Made by a program: the position numbers and the translations under genes
Assembly: GCF_003248605.1 (NCBI RefSeq)
Contig: NZ_QFPF01000019.1
Location: 1-31,147, forward strand
Origin: Microbacterium sp.
GTDB taxonomy: Bacteria; Actinomycetota; Actinomycetes; Actinomycetales; Microbacteriaceae
Direction of reading: 5' to 3'
Length of the DNA stretch: 31,147 bases
Notes under the pieces: model-generated
The model's database searches: none
What the model was told of the DNA's origin: nothing
What the model saw: the letters and a program-made list of their open reading frames with translations, nothing else
Part shown: one piece after another, positions 8,416 through 15,906 of the stretch
How the letters are laid out: the number at the start of each line of letters is the position of its first letter
How positions within the stretch are numbered: position 1 is the first letter of the stretch

Positions 8416-8421
8416 CATGAT
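8416..8421 (+). promoter_or_regulatory. Possible -10 box for leaderless PAP2 mRNA
   Basis: CATGAT lies six bases before the ATG at 8428 and no Shine-Dalgarno sequence is seen. The first base deviates from TANNNT, so this is weaker than the other leaderless boxes in the window. Confidence 0.35.
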
Positions 8422-8427
8422 GAGCGG

Positions 8428-9096
8428 ATGACACCCGCCCATCGTCGTCGGCTGACGCTCCATCTCGTGGCCGGTGTCGTGCTGCTCGCGGCCGCCGTCG
8501 CCCTCGGCGCCTGGATCTCGATCGGACGCGGCAACGCACCGTTCGACATCGACGCGCTGTGGTCGTCGTGGCTGGCATCGGGACGCACCAGCGTGCTGCT
8601 CTTCGTCTCGTACGCGATGAACTGGCTCGGCGGGGGATGGTTCGGCATCCTCGTCGTCCCCCTCGGGGTCGCGACGCTCCTGGCGGTCTCGCGCAGGCCC
8701 TGGGGAGCCGCGTACTTCCTCGCGGCATCGCTGTTCTCCGCGATCGTCGTGCAGGTGCTCAAGCGCCTCTTCGGTCGGGCTCGTCCCGAAGACATCATCG
8801 TGCTCGCCGATTTCGGCTCCTACCCCTCGGGTCACGTCGCCAACGCCGCGACCATCGCCGTCGCGCTCTTCATCGTGTTTCCGCGGCGGTGGGTGGCGCT
8901 GCTCAGCGTCGCGTGGATCCTGCTGATGGCCTTCTCGCGCACCTACCTCGGCGCGCACTGGCTGAGCGACACGGCCGGCGGCGCACTCGCCGGTGCGGGT
9001 TCGGCGCTGCTGGTCGCGGCGATCTTCACCGTGGTTCTCACTCGGGAGGACGAACGGATGCTGCGCGCCGTGCCGTCGCAGGGGTCTCACGCATGA
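8428..9096 (+). CDS. PAP2-family lipid phosphatase
   Basis: This 222-residue integral membrane phosphatase probably removes phosphate from lipid phosphates such as phosphatidate or undecaprenyl pyrophosphate at the outer face of the membrane. All three catalytic motifs are intact: K112-x6-RP (KRLFGRARP), PSGH at 133-136, and SR-x5-H-x3-D (SRTYLGAHWLSD, 170-181) with H136, H177 and D181. About six hydrophobic helices surround them. The substrate cannot be told from sequence. Its TGA overlaps the ATG of the HerA-like gene (ATGA at 9093-9096), so the two are translationally coupled although no functional link between these families is established. Confidence 0.9.
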   Translation: MTPAHRRRLTLHLVAGVVLLAAAVALGAWISIGRGNAPFDIDALWSSWLASGRTSVLLFVSYAMNWLGGGWFGILVVPLGVATLLAVSRRPWGAAYFLAASLFSAIVVQVLKRLFGRARPEDIIVLADFGSYPSGHVANAATIAVALFIVFPRRWVALLSVAWILLMAFSRTYLGAHWLSDTAGGALAGAGSALLVAAIFTVVLTREDERMLRAVPSQGSHA

Positions 9097-10979
9097 GCGG
9101 CGATTCCTCGCAGGACCCCGCGGTGGTCGCGGCCGAGGCGGAGCTCCATCGCCTGCGCGCCGCGGCGGAGGCTGCCGACGCACAACTGACCGCGGCGCGG
9201 GCGCGCGCGGAACTCGCCGCTGCCGAAGCGCAAGCCGCGATGGCGCGTGCCAGGGTTGCGCAGGCGCCCGCGCCCGTTGCGGCCGGCGCGCCGGTGCCCG
9301 ATTCCGTCGAGGCGACGGTGTCGACGACGGCGGGGCCCCTCGGTGCGGACGAGGTCGCCGCGATCATCGACGGTTACGCGTTCGCGGGGCCCGCGCTCGA
9401 GATCGGCGCCCTCGTCAACGGTGACGCGGTGCCGACCGCGGCGGTGCGCATCCCGCTGTCGATGATGAACCGGCACGGCCTCATCGCGGGCGCGACCGGC
9501 ACGGGCAAGACCCGCACCCTGCAGGGTTTCGCCGAGCAGCTCGCGGCCCACGGCGTGCCGGTCTTCGCCGCCGACATCAAGGGCGACCTGACAGGCGTCG
9601 CGACCGCGGGCGAACCCTCCGACAAGCTGTCGGCCCGCACGCGGGCGATCGGTCAGGAGTGGGTGGCGACAGCATCCGTCGCGGAGTACTTCGCCCTCGG
9701 CGGCGTCGGCACGGGCATTCCGGTGCGCGCGAGTGTCTCGGGGTTCGGGCCGCTGCTGCTGGCCAAGGTCCTGGGCCTGAACCAGACCCAGGAATCGAGC
9801 CTGGGGCTCGTCTTCCACTATGCAGACCGCAACGGACTCGCCCTGGTCGACCTCGCGGACCTGCGCGCGGTGCTCACGTATCTGACCAGCGATCTCGGCA
9901 GGGCCGAGCTGGAGGGGCTCGGCGGGCTGTCGAAGGCGACGGCGGGCGTGATCCTGCGCGAGTTGATCACGTTCGCCGACGGCGGGGCGGATGTGTTCTT
10001 CGGCGAACCCGAGTTCGATGTCGCCGACTTCTTGCGCACAGCACCCGACGGTCGCGGGATCATCAGTCTGCTCGAGGTGCCGGGAGTGATCGAGCGCCCC
10101 GAGCTGTTCTCGACGTTCCTGATGTACCTGCTGGCCGAGTTGTTCGAGGTGCTGCCCGAGGTGGGGGATGTCGACAAGCCCCGACTGGTGTTCTTCTTCG
10201 ATGAGGCGCACCTTCTCTTCCGGGACGCGTCGAAGGACTTCCTCGCCGCCATCACCCAGACGGTCCGCCTCATCCGGTCCAAGGGGGTCGGGGTCTTCTT
10301 CGTCACGCAGACGCCGAAGGACGTGCCCTCCGACGTGCTCGGGCAGCTGGGTTCGCGGGTGCAGCACGCGCTGCGGGCGTTCACCCCCGACGATGCCAAG
10401 GCGCTGCGGGCGAGCGTCGGCACCTACCCGCGGTCGGGATACGACCTGGAACGTGTGCTGCAGGAGCTGGGCACCGGCGAGGCGATCGTGACCGTGATGA
10501 ACGAGAAGGGTGCGCCCTCGCCTGTCGCCTGGACGCGCCTGCGGGCGCCGCAGGGGCTGATGTCGCCGACGCCGGCCCCGGCGATCCAGGGCGCCGTGCA
10601 GGCCTCGCCGCTGCTCGCGCGATACGGCACGGCGATCGATCCCGAGTCGGCGCGGGAGATGCTCGCCGCGCGGATGAGCGCGGCGGCCGAGGCGGCCGCG
10701 ATGGAAGAGGCGGCGCTCGCGAAGGCGAAGACGGACGCGGAGTATGCGAGGCAGCGCGCCGCGATCGAGCGGGTCGAGGAGGCCGAGGCCAAGAAGGCCG
10801 CGGCGGCGGAGAAGAAGGCGCGGGCCGAGTACGAGCGTCTGTTGAAGAAGACGCAGGGACGGGCGCGCACCCCCGCCCGGGCCCAGAAGTCGACGATCGA
10901 GCAGGTTCTCGGGTCGAAGGCGACCCAGACGGTGCTGACGAGTGTCATCCGCGGGATCTTCGGCACCGGCCGCCGCTGA
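9093..10979 (+). CDS. HerA-like ATPase, DUF853 family
   Basis: This 628-residue cytoplasmic P-loop ATPase belongs to the HerA/FtsK-like DUF853 family (E. coli YjgR). Walker A is GATGTGKT at 133-140 (K139), and Walker B is LVFFFDEAH with D370, E371 and H373. The first ~65 residues are Ala/Glu/Arg-rich and likely coiled coil. A central ATPase domain fills about 100-500. The C-terminal ~100 residues (AAAEAAAMEEAALAKAKTD and on) are a second charged coiled coil with a basic tail. Family members are described as putative DNA-translocating helicases; the biological role is not settled. No NurA nuclease gene, the usual archaeal HerA partner, is nearby. Start ATG overlaps the PAP2 stop. Confidence 0.9.
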   Translation: MSGDSSQDPAVVAAEAELHRLRAAAEAADAQLTAARARAELAAAEAQAAMARARVAQAPAPVAAGAPVPDSVEATVSTTAGPLGADEVAAIIDGYAFAGPALEIGALVNGDAVPTAAVRIPLSMMNRHGLIAGATGTGKTRTLQGFAEQLAAHGVPVFAADIKGDLTGVATAGEPSDKLSARTRAIGQEWVATASVAEYFALGGVGTGIPVRASVSGFGPLLLAKVLGLNQTQESSLGLVFHYADRNGLALVDLADLRAVLTYLTSDLGRAELEGLGGLSKATAGVILRELITFADGGADVFFGEPEFDVADFLRTAPDGRGIISLLEVPGVIERPELFSTFLMYLLAELFEVLPEVGDVDKPRLVFFFDEAHLLFRDASKDFLAAITQTVRLIRSKGVGVFFVTQTPKDVPSDVLGQLGSRVQHALRAFTPDDAKALRASVGTYPRSGYDLERVLQELGTGEAIVTVMNEKGAPSPVAWTRLRAPQGLMSPTPAPAIQGAVQASPLLARYGTAIDPESAREMLAARMSAAAEAAAMEEAALAKAKTDAEYARQRAAIERVEEAEAKKAAAAEKKARAEYERLLKKTQGRARTPARAQKSTIEQVLGSKATQTVLTSVIRGIFGTGRR

Positions 10980-11003
10980 TCTCGGTCTGTCTGGCCCCGC
11001 CCC

Positions 11004-11089
11004 GTGCACAGCTGCGGACCGGCAGCGCAACACGCCGGTGCACCGACCCCATCCCCGGCGTGTCGGCGATCACGTCCGCAGCTGTGCAC
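11004..11089. repeat. Nested inverted repeat between herA-like gene and fdhF-like gene
   Basis: Outer arms 11004-11019 (GTGCACAGCTGCGGAC) and 11074-11089 are perfectly complementary over 16 bp. Inside them, 11030-11038 (ACACGCCGG) and 11055-11063 are perfectly complementary over 9 bp with a 16-base loop. The structure begins 25 bases after the HerA-like stop, so it could act as a terminator, but the long outer stem and the nested layout also fit a REP-like palindromic element. No T-run follows. Confidence 0.75.
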
Positions 11090-11115
11090 ACCGGCACCGG
11101 CCTCCGCCTCGATCA

Positions 11116-11137
11116 GATACCTATCGGCATAGGCATC
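11116..11137 (+). promoter_or_regulatory. 22-bp inverted repeat upstream of the oxidoreductase promoter
   Basis: Arms GATACCTAT (11116-11124) and ATAGGCATC (11129-11137) match at 8 of 9 positions around CGGC. The site ends 15 bases before the TAGCAT -10 box of the molybdopterin oxidoreductase gene, where a -35 hexamer or an operator would be. The bound regulator is unknown; the molybdate-sensing HTH protein encoded at 20769 is a candidate only by context. Confidence 0.45.
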
Positions 11138-11152
11138 TGCGGGGGTGAGGCG

Positions 11153-11158
11153 TAGCAT
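11153..11158 (+). promoter_or_regulatory. -10 box for leaderless oxidoreductase mRNA
   Basis: TAGCAT lies exactly six bases before the ATG at 11165. The intervening GGCGGC is no Shine-Dalgarno sequence, which supports a leaderless transcript. Confidence 0.6.
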
Positions 11159-11164
11159 GGCGGC

Positions 11165-13597
11165 ATGGCGACGAAGCCCCCGGCATCAGATATCGACGAG
11201 TCCCGTCTGCACGTCACGCGCCCCAAGAAGGTCGCCGTCGGCGTGCCCGCGGTGCTGCACGCGCTGCAGATCGCGAACGAGCAGATGGGCGTGGGGCGCA
11301 GCATCCAGACCCTCATGCGGGTCAACCAGAAGGACGGCTTCGACTGTCCCGGATGCGCGTGGCCCGAGGAGGACAAGCGCCACATCGCCGAGTTCTGCGA
11401 GAACGGCGCGAAGGCCGTCGCCGAGGAGGCGACGGTGCGCCGGGTGGGGCCCGAGTTCTTCGCGGCCCACCCGATCGACGACCTGCGCGCACACGATGAC
11501 TGGTGGCTCGGGCAGCAGGGGCGGCTGACGCAGCCCATGGTGCTCGACGCGGGCGCGACTCACTACCGGCCGATCTCGTGGGACGAGGCGCTGGGTGAGA
11601 TCGCCGCCGAGCTGCGGGGGCTCGACGACCCCGACGACGCCGTGTTCTACACCTCGGGGCGCACCTCGAACGAGGCTGCCTTCCTCTATCAGCTGCTCGT
11701 GCGGGGCCTCGGCACGAACAACCTGCCCGACTGCTCGAACATGTGCCACGAATCCAGCGGGTCGGCGCTGACCGAGACGATCGGCATCGGCAAGGGCACG
11801 GTGTCGATCGACGACATCCACGGGGCCGACCTGCTCATCGTCGCGGGCCAGAACCCCGGCACCAACCACCCCCGCATGCTGAGCGCGCTCGAGAAGGCGA
11901 AGGAGCGCGGCGCGACGATCATCGCGGTCAATCCGCTGCCCGAGGCGGGCCTGATGCGTTTCGAGAACCCGCAGACGCCCAAGGGTGTGCTGCTGGGTGG
12001 CACGAAGCTCGCCGACCAGTTCGTCCAGATCCGCCTCGGCGGCGACCAGGCGCTGTTCCAGGCGATCGGCAAGGTCCTGATCGAGGCGGCGGATGCCGGA
12101 GCCGACGTGCTCGACACCGACTTCATCGCCGCGCACACGACCGGGTTCGACGCGTACGCCGAGGCCGTGCGCGCTGTGCCGTGGAGCGAGCTGGTTCAGG
12201 CGACCGGCATTTCGGAAGGGTCGCTGCGGCACGTCGCCGACACCGTCCGGCGATCGAGCGCGACGATCGTCTGCTGGGCGATGGGACTGACCCAGCACAA
12301 GCACTCCGTCCCGACGCTGCGCGAGGTCGTGAACGTGCTGCTGCTGCAGGGCAACATCGGCCGGCCCGGCGCGGGCGTGTGTCCCGTGCGAGGGCACTCC
12401 AACGTGCAGGGCGATCGCACCATGGGCATCTACGAGAAGCCGTCCGAGGCCTTCCTCGAGGCGCTCGACCGCGAGTTCTCGTTCACCGCGCCGCGCGAGC
12501 ACGGCTACGACACCGTCGAGGCGATCCGCGCCATGCGCGACGGCCGGGTGCGCGTCTTCCTCGGCATGGGCGGCAACTTCGTCAGCGCGACCCCCGACAC
12601 CCGCGTGGTGGAGGAGGGGATGTCGCGGTGCGATCTCACCGTGCACGTGTCGACCAAACTCAACCGCTCGCACGTCGTGACGGGGCGCCGCGCGATCATC
12701 CTGCCGACCCTCGGTCGCACCGACCGTGACACGCGCGCCGGAGGGGAGCAGCGGGTCACGGTCGAGGACTCGATGGGTGCCGTGCACGCGTCCCGCGGCC
12801 GGCTGCGGCCCCCGTCGTCCGACATGCTCAGCGAGGTCGCGATCATCGCGCGCCTGTGCGCGCTGGTCTTCGGCCAGGATGCGGGGCAGAGTTCCGTCGT
12901 CGCCCCGGCGTCGCACGGCGGCGACGTCGACCGCGACCAGGTCGAGCGCACGGCCTGCGAAGAGGCTGCCGGCCCCGACGCCGTTCTCGTCGGCGATGCC
13001 GGCAACGTGCCGCACGCCGACTGGGGCGCGCTGGAATCCGACTACGCGCTCATCCGATCGCACATCGCGCGCGTCATTCCGGGCTTCGAGGACTACGAGA
13101 CCCGCATCGCGAAGGGGCGCATGTTCTTCCTGCCGAACGGCCCCCGCGACGGGCGGCGTTTTGCGACAGCATCCGGTCTGGCGCACTTCACGGTCAACGC
13201 GCTGGAGTACCCGCGGATCCCCGAGGGGCGGCTGCTGCTGCAGACCCTGCGCTCGCACGATCAGTACAACACCACGATCTACGGCAAGGACGACCGCTAT
13301 CGCGGCATCCACGACGGGCGGCGCGTCGTCATGGTGAACCCGGACGACATCGATGCCCTGGGGTTCGCGGACGGCGACGTGATCGATCTCGTGTCGGAGT
13401 GGCGCGGCCCCTCGGGCGATCTCGAGCAGCGGCGGGCCGAGGCGTTCCGGATCGTGGCGTACCGCACGCCGCGCGGCAACGCGGCGGCCTACTATCCCGA
13501 GACCAACGTGCTCGTGCCGCTGGATTCGACCGCCGACGTCTCGGGGACGCCGACGTCCAAGTCGGTCATCGTCCGGCTCGAGCGGCGCGGGGGCTGA
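11165..13597 (+). CDS. Molybdopterin oxidoreductase, FdhF/YdeP family alpha subunit
   Basis: This 810-residue protein is a bis-MGD molybdoenzyme of the formate dehydrogenase alpha-like (YdeP) family. The N-terminal CPGC (residues 61-64, DCPGCAWP) is only half of the cysteine set that holds the [4Fe-4S] cluster in FdhF, which is usual for this subfamily, so the cluster may be absent or differently held. The putative molybdenum ligand is C194 in CSNMCHESSG, followed by H195, aligned with the selenocysteine-His pair of E. coli FdhF. The C-terminal MGD-binding domain is present (about 680-800, LRSHDQYNTTIYG). No twin-arginine signal is visible, so it is cytoplasmic. The physiological substrate of YdeP proteins is not known; YdeP itself has been linked to acid resistance. 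It is the only Moco-dependent enzyme in the window and the likely consumer of the cofactor made next door. Confidence 0.88.
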   Translation: MATKPPASDIDESRLHVTRPKKVAVGVPAVLHALQIANEQMGVGRSIQTLMRVNQKDGFDCPGCAWPEEDKRHIAEFCENGAKAVAEEATVRRVGPEFFAAHPIDDLRAHDDWWLGQQGRLTQPMVLDAGATHYRPISWDEALGEIAAELRGLDDPDDAVFYTSGRTSNEAAFLYQLLVRGLGTNNLPDCSNMCHESSGSALTETIGIGKGTVSIDDIHGADLLIVAGQNPGTNHPRMLSALEKAKERGATIIAVNPLPEAGLMRFENPQTPKGVLLGGTKLADQFVQIRLGGDQALFQAIGKVLIEAADAGADVLDTDFIAAHTTGFDAYAEAVRAVPWSELVQATGISEGSLRHVADTVRRSSATIVCWAMGLTQHKHSVPTLREVVNVLLLQGNIGRPGAGVCPVRGHSNVQGDRTMGIYEKPSEAFLEALDREFSFTAPREHGYDTVEAIRAMRDGRVRVFLGMGGNFVSATPDTRVVEEGMSRCDLTVHVSTKLNRSHVVTGRRAIILPTLGRTDRDTRAGGEQRVTVEDSMGAVHASRGRLRPPSSDMLSEVAIIARLCALVFGQDAGQSSVVAPASHGGDVDRDQVERTACEEAAGPDAVLVGDAGNVPHADWGALESDYALIRSHIARVIPGFEDYETRIAKGRMFFLPNGPRDGRRFATASGLAHFTVNALEYPRIPEGRLLLQTLRSHDQYNTTIYGKDDRYRGIHDGRRVVMVNPDDIDALGFADGDVIDLVSEWRGPSGDLEQRRAEAFRIVAYRTPRGNAAAYYPETNVLVPLDSTADVSGTPTSKSVIVRLERRGG

Positions 13598-13603
13598 CGG
13601 CTC

Positions 13604-13642
13604 GCGGCCCGGCCCCGCGGCCCGGCCCCGCGGCCCGGCCCG
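13604..13642. repeat. Short tandem repeat, 13-bp unit x3
   Basis: GCGGCCCGGCCCC is repeated at 13604-13616, 13617-13629 and 13630-13642, the last copy differing at its final base. It starts six bases after the oxidoreductase stop. The unit is pure G+C and could vary in copy number by slippage. Each unit is also partly self-complementary. Confidence 0.8.
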
Positions 13643-13663
13643 GCGCGCCGGCCGCGCGACGTT

Positions 13664-13734
13664 GCCGAACCCACATTTTTGCAGCGAAACCCCACGCGTC
13701 GAGTGGTGGCTCGCTGCAAAAATGTGGGTTCGGC
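13664..13734. repeat. Long perfect hairpin, 24-bp arms, REP-like
   Basis: Left arm 13664-13687 (GCCGAACCCACATTTTTGCA, then GCGA) is perfectly complementary to right arm 13711-13734 over 24 bp. The 23-base loop contains a further 4-bp stem (CCAC 13692-13695 with GTGG 13703-13706). The A/T run sits within the arms, unlike the surrounding 75-80% G+C DNA, and not after the stem, so this is not an ordinary terminator, although it could stop transcription from the oxidoreductase gene. Bases 13735-13815 hold nothing else recognised. Confidence 0.85.
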
Positions 13735-13815
13735 GTTCACGAGGGCGCCGCGGCCCTTGCGGGCGCGACGAACGGGGGCGCCGTCAAGGGGTTGCCGCCG
13801 TCGCGCCCCGGCCCG

Positions 13816-13821
13816 TAGCGT
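13816..13821 (+). promoter_or_regulatory. -10 box for leaderless DUF2867 protein mRNA
   Basis: TAGCGT is followed by seven bases and then the GTG at 13829. No Shine-Dalgarno sequence precedes this GTG, so the box decides the start choice. Confidence 0.5.
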
Positions 13822-13828
13822 CGCGAGT

Positions 13829-15382
13829 GTGACCCAGATCGCGGCGCCCACGGGGCGCGAAGAAGCCCTGCGCGCCCGGCCCCGACCCGACGGAGACCAA
13901 CCGCGGGCCCTCGTGATCGGCTCCACCGGCTACATCGGCGGGCGGCTCGTGCCGCGCCTGATCGCCGCCGGCTACCGCGTGCGCGTGCTCGCCCGCGACG
14001 CGGCCCGTGTCGCGGCCTACGAGTGGGGCGATGACGTCGAGATCGAACTCGGAGCCGCCGAAGACGTGGATGCGCTCACCCGTGCCGTCGCGGACGTCGA
14101 CGTGCTCTACTACCTCGTGCATTCGATGGGTGGTGGCAAGGACTTCGCCGACACCGATCTGCGCGCGGCCCGCGTCGTCGCCGAGGCCGCGGCGGCCGCC
14201 GGCGTGACGCGCCTGGTCTATCTCGGCGGGCTGCACCCCGACGACGCCGAGCTCTCGCGGCACCTGCGCTCGCGCGTCGAAGTCGGCGAGGTGTTCCTCG
14301 CCTCGGGCGTACCCACGCTCGTGCTGCAGGCGGGCGTCGTGATCGGCTCGGGTTCCGCGTCGTTCGAGATGGTGCGACACCTGACCGAGGTGCTGCCCTA
14401 TATGCCGGCGCCCAAATGGGTGCGCAACCGCATCCAGCCGATCGCCGTGCGCGACGTGCTGCACTACCTGCTCGGCGCTGCGCGCATCGCGCCCGACGTC
14501 AATCGCACGGTCGACATCGGCGGACCCGACGTGCTCCGCTACGGCCAGATGATGAACGGGTACGCCGTCGAGGCGGGGCTGCCGCAGCGCGCGATCGCGG
14601 CGCTGCCGGTGCTGACCCCGGGGCTCGCGTCGCACTGGGTCAACCTCGTCACACCGATCCCGGGGTCGCTCGCGCGTCCGCTCGTGGAGTCGCTGCAGAA
14701 CGACTGCGTCATGAAGGACCACGACATCGACGGGCTGATCCCGCCGCCCGAGGACGGCCTCACCCCCTACCGCCGCGCCGTGGCGCTCGCGCTCGGTCGG
14801 GAGAAGGTGCACGGGGTCGAGACGAGCTGGCAGGATGCCGCCGTCCACAGCGCCCCGAGCGATCCGCTGCCGGCCGACCCCGACTGGGCGGGTCGGGTCG
14901 TGTACACCGACGCGCGTCGCATGGACACCGCCGCGCCGGCCGAGGATCTCTGGGAGGTCATCGAGGGCATCGGCGGCGAACGCGGCTGGTACTCATGGCC
15001 GCTCGCGTGGGCCGTGCGCGGGTGGATGGACAAGGTCGTCGGGGGCGTGGGCCTGCGCCGCGGCAGGCGGCATCCCGATCGCCTCGCCGTCGGCGACGCC
15101 CTCGACTTCTGGCGCGTCGAGGACGTCGAGCGCGGCGGCGGTGCGGCCGATTCGCTGCTGCGCCTGCGCGCCGAGATGAAGGTGCCGGGCCTGGCATGGC
15201 TCGAGATGCGTGCGGTGCCCACCGCGGGTGGCGCGCGGTACGAACAGCGGGCGGTGTTCTTTCCGCGGGGACTTGCGGGCCGACTCTACTGGCTGGCCGT
15301 GCTGCCCTTTCACGGTTTCATCTTCGCGGGCATGGCCAACCGCATCGTGGCCGCGGCCGAGGCGCGCGATGAGGGCGAGTGA
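13829..15382 (+). CDS. NAD(P)-binding SDR-type protein with C-terminal DUF2867
   Basis: This 517-residue protein joins an atypical SDR/NmrA-like Rossmann domain to a DUF2867 domain. The dinucleotide-binding motif is GSTGYIGG (31-38). The Rossmann part runs to about residue 320, and the second part, a START-like fold in related families (DARRMDTAAPAEDLWEVIEG onward), to the end. Similar fusions are annotated as NAD(P)H-binding oxidoreductases of unknown substrate. The catalytic YxxxK of classical SDRs is not clear, so a regulatory or redox-sensing role is possible. The GTG at 13829 follows a leaderless -10 box by seven bases; the N-terminal 25 residues are disordered-looking. It lies between the oxidoreductase and mogA, 20 bases before mogA, without evidence that it takes part in Moco synthesis. 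Confidence 0.82.
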   Translation: MTQIAAPTGREEALRARPRPDGDQPRALVIGSTGYIGGRLVPRLIAAGYRVRVLARDAARVAAYEWGDDVEIELGAAEDVDALTRAVADVDVLYYLVHSMGGGKDFADTDLRAARVVAEAAAAAGVTRLVYLGGLHPDDAELSRHLRSRVEVGEVFLASGVPTLVLQAGVVIGSGSASFEMVRHLTEVLPYMPAPKWVRNRIQPIAVRDVLHYLLGAARIAPDVNRTVDIGGPDVLRYGQMMNGYAVEAGLPQRAIAALPVLTPGLASHWVNLVTPIPGSLARPLVESLQNDCVMKDHDIDGLIPPPEDGLTPYRRAVALALGREKVHGVETSWQDAAVHSAPSDPLPADPDWAGRVVYTDARRMDTAAPAEDLWEVIEGIGGERGWYSWPLAWAVRGWMDKVVGGVGLRRGRRHPDRLAVGDALDFWRVEDVERGGGAADSLLRLRAEMKVPGLAWLEMRAVPTAGGARYEQRAVFFPRGLAGRLYWLAVLPFHGFIFAGMANRIVAAAEARDEGE

Positions 15383-15390
15383 CGCACGCC

Positions 15391-15396
15391 TAGGCT
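15391..15396 (+). promoter_or_regulatory. -10 box for leaderless mogA-moaE mRNA
   Basis: TAGGCT lies six bases (GAAGCC) before the ATG at 15403. The same spacing and nearly the same bases occur, on the other strand, before moeZ. Confidence 0.6.
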
Positions 15397-15402
15397 GAAG
15401 CC

Positions 15403-15906
15403 ATGCATGTGCACGCGTCCTCCGAACCGCCCCCCGCCGCCGTCATCACGGTGTCGGACCGCTCGGCCGGGGGCGTGCGCGCCGACCACAGCGGGCCCGT
15501 CGCCGTGGAGTCCTTCCGTGCGGCGGGATACACCTGCGCCGACGCGACGGTCGTCTCCGACGGCGCCGACAGTGTCGCGGATGCGCTGCGCGCGGCGCTC
15601 GCAACGGGCGCCCGGGTGATCGTCACGACCGGGGGCACGGGGGTCGGCCCCCGCGATCAGACGCCCGAGGGCACCGCGCGTGTGCTCGATCGGGAGGTGC
15701 CCGGAATCGCCGAGCAGCTGCGTCGTCTCGGCGCGGACGAGAAGCCCGCCGGGATGCTGTCCCGCGGTCTCGCCGGAGTCGTCGACACCGCGGGGGCGCT
15801 GATCGTGAACCTGCCGGGTTCGACCGCGGCGGTCGCGTCGGGCATGCCTGTCGTGCTCTCGGTCGCGCGGCATGTCGTCGATCAGCTCGCGGGCGGTGAT
15901 CACTGA
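15403..15906 (+). CDS. mogA: Molybdopterin adenylyltransferase MogA/MoaB family
   Basis: This 167-residue protein belongs to the MogA/MoaB family, which activates molybdopterin by adenylylation before molybdate insertion by MoeA. The family core is clear: AVITVSDRSAGG near the N-terminus, then VIVTTGGTGVGPRDQTPEGT (about residues 69-88) and the C-terminal NLPGS motif (residues 145-149). It acts in the cytoplasm. MogA and MoaB cannot be separated firmly by eye. The TGA overlaps the ATG of moaE (TGATG at 15904-15908), giving a coupled two-gene unit starting from a leaderless promoter. Confidence 0.9.
   Translation: MHVHASSEPPPAAVITVSDRSAGGVRADHSGPVAVESFRAAGYTCADATVVSDGADSVADALRAALATGARVIVTTGGTGVGPRDQTPEGTARVLDREVPGIAEQLRRLGADEKPAGMLSRGLAGVVDTAGALIVNLPGSTAAVASGMPVVLSVARHVVDQLAGGDH

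Noticed and set aside
9087..11033. Long minus-strand frame opposite the HerA-like gene
   Set aside because: Arg-rich shadow of a gene with intact Walker motifs; no domain seen.
13664..13734. Ordinary rho-independent terminator
   Set aside because: The T-run lies inside the stem and not after it, and the stem is far longer than usual terminators.
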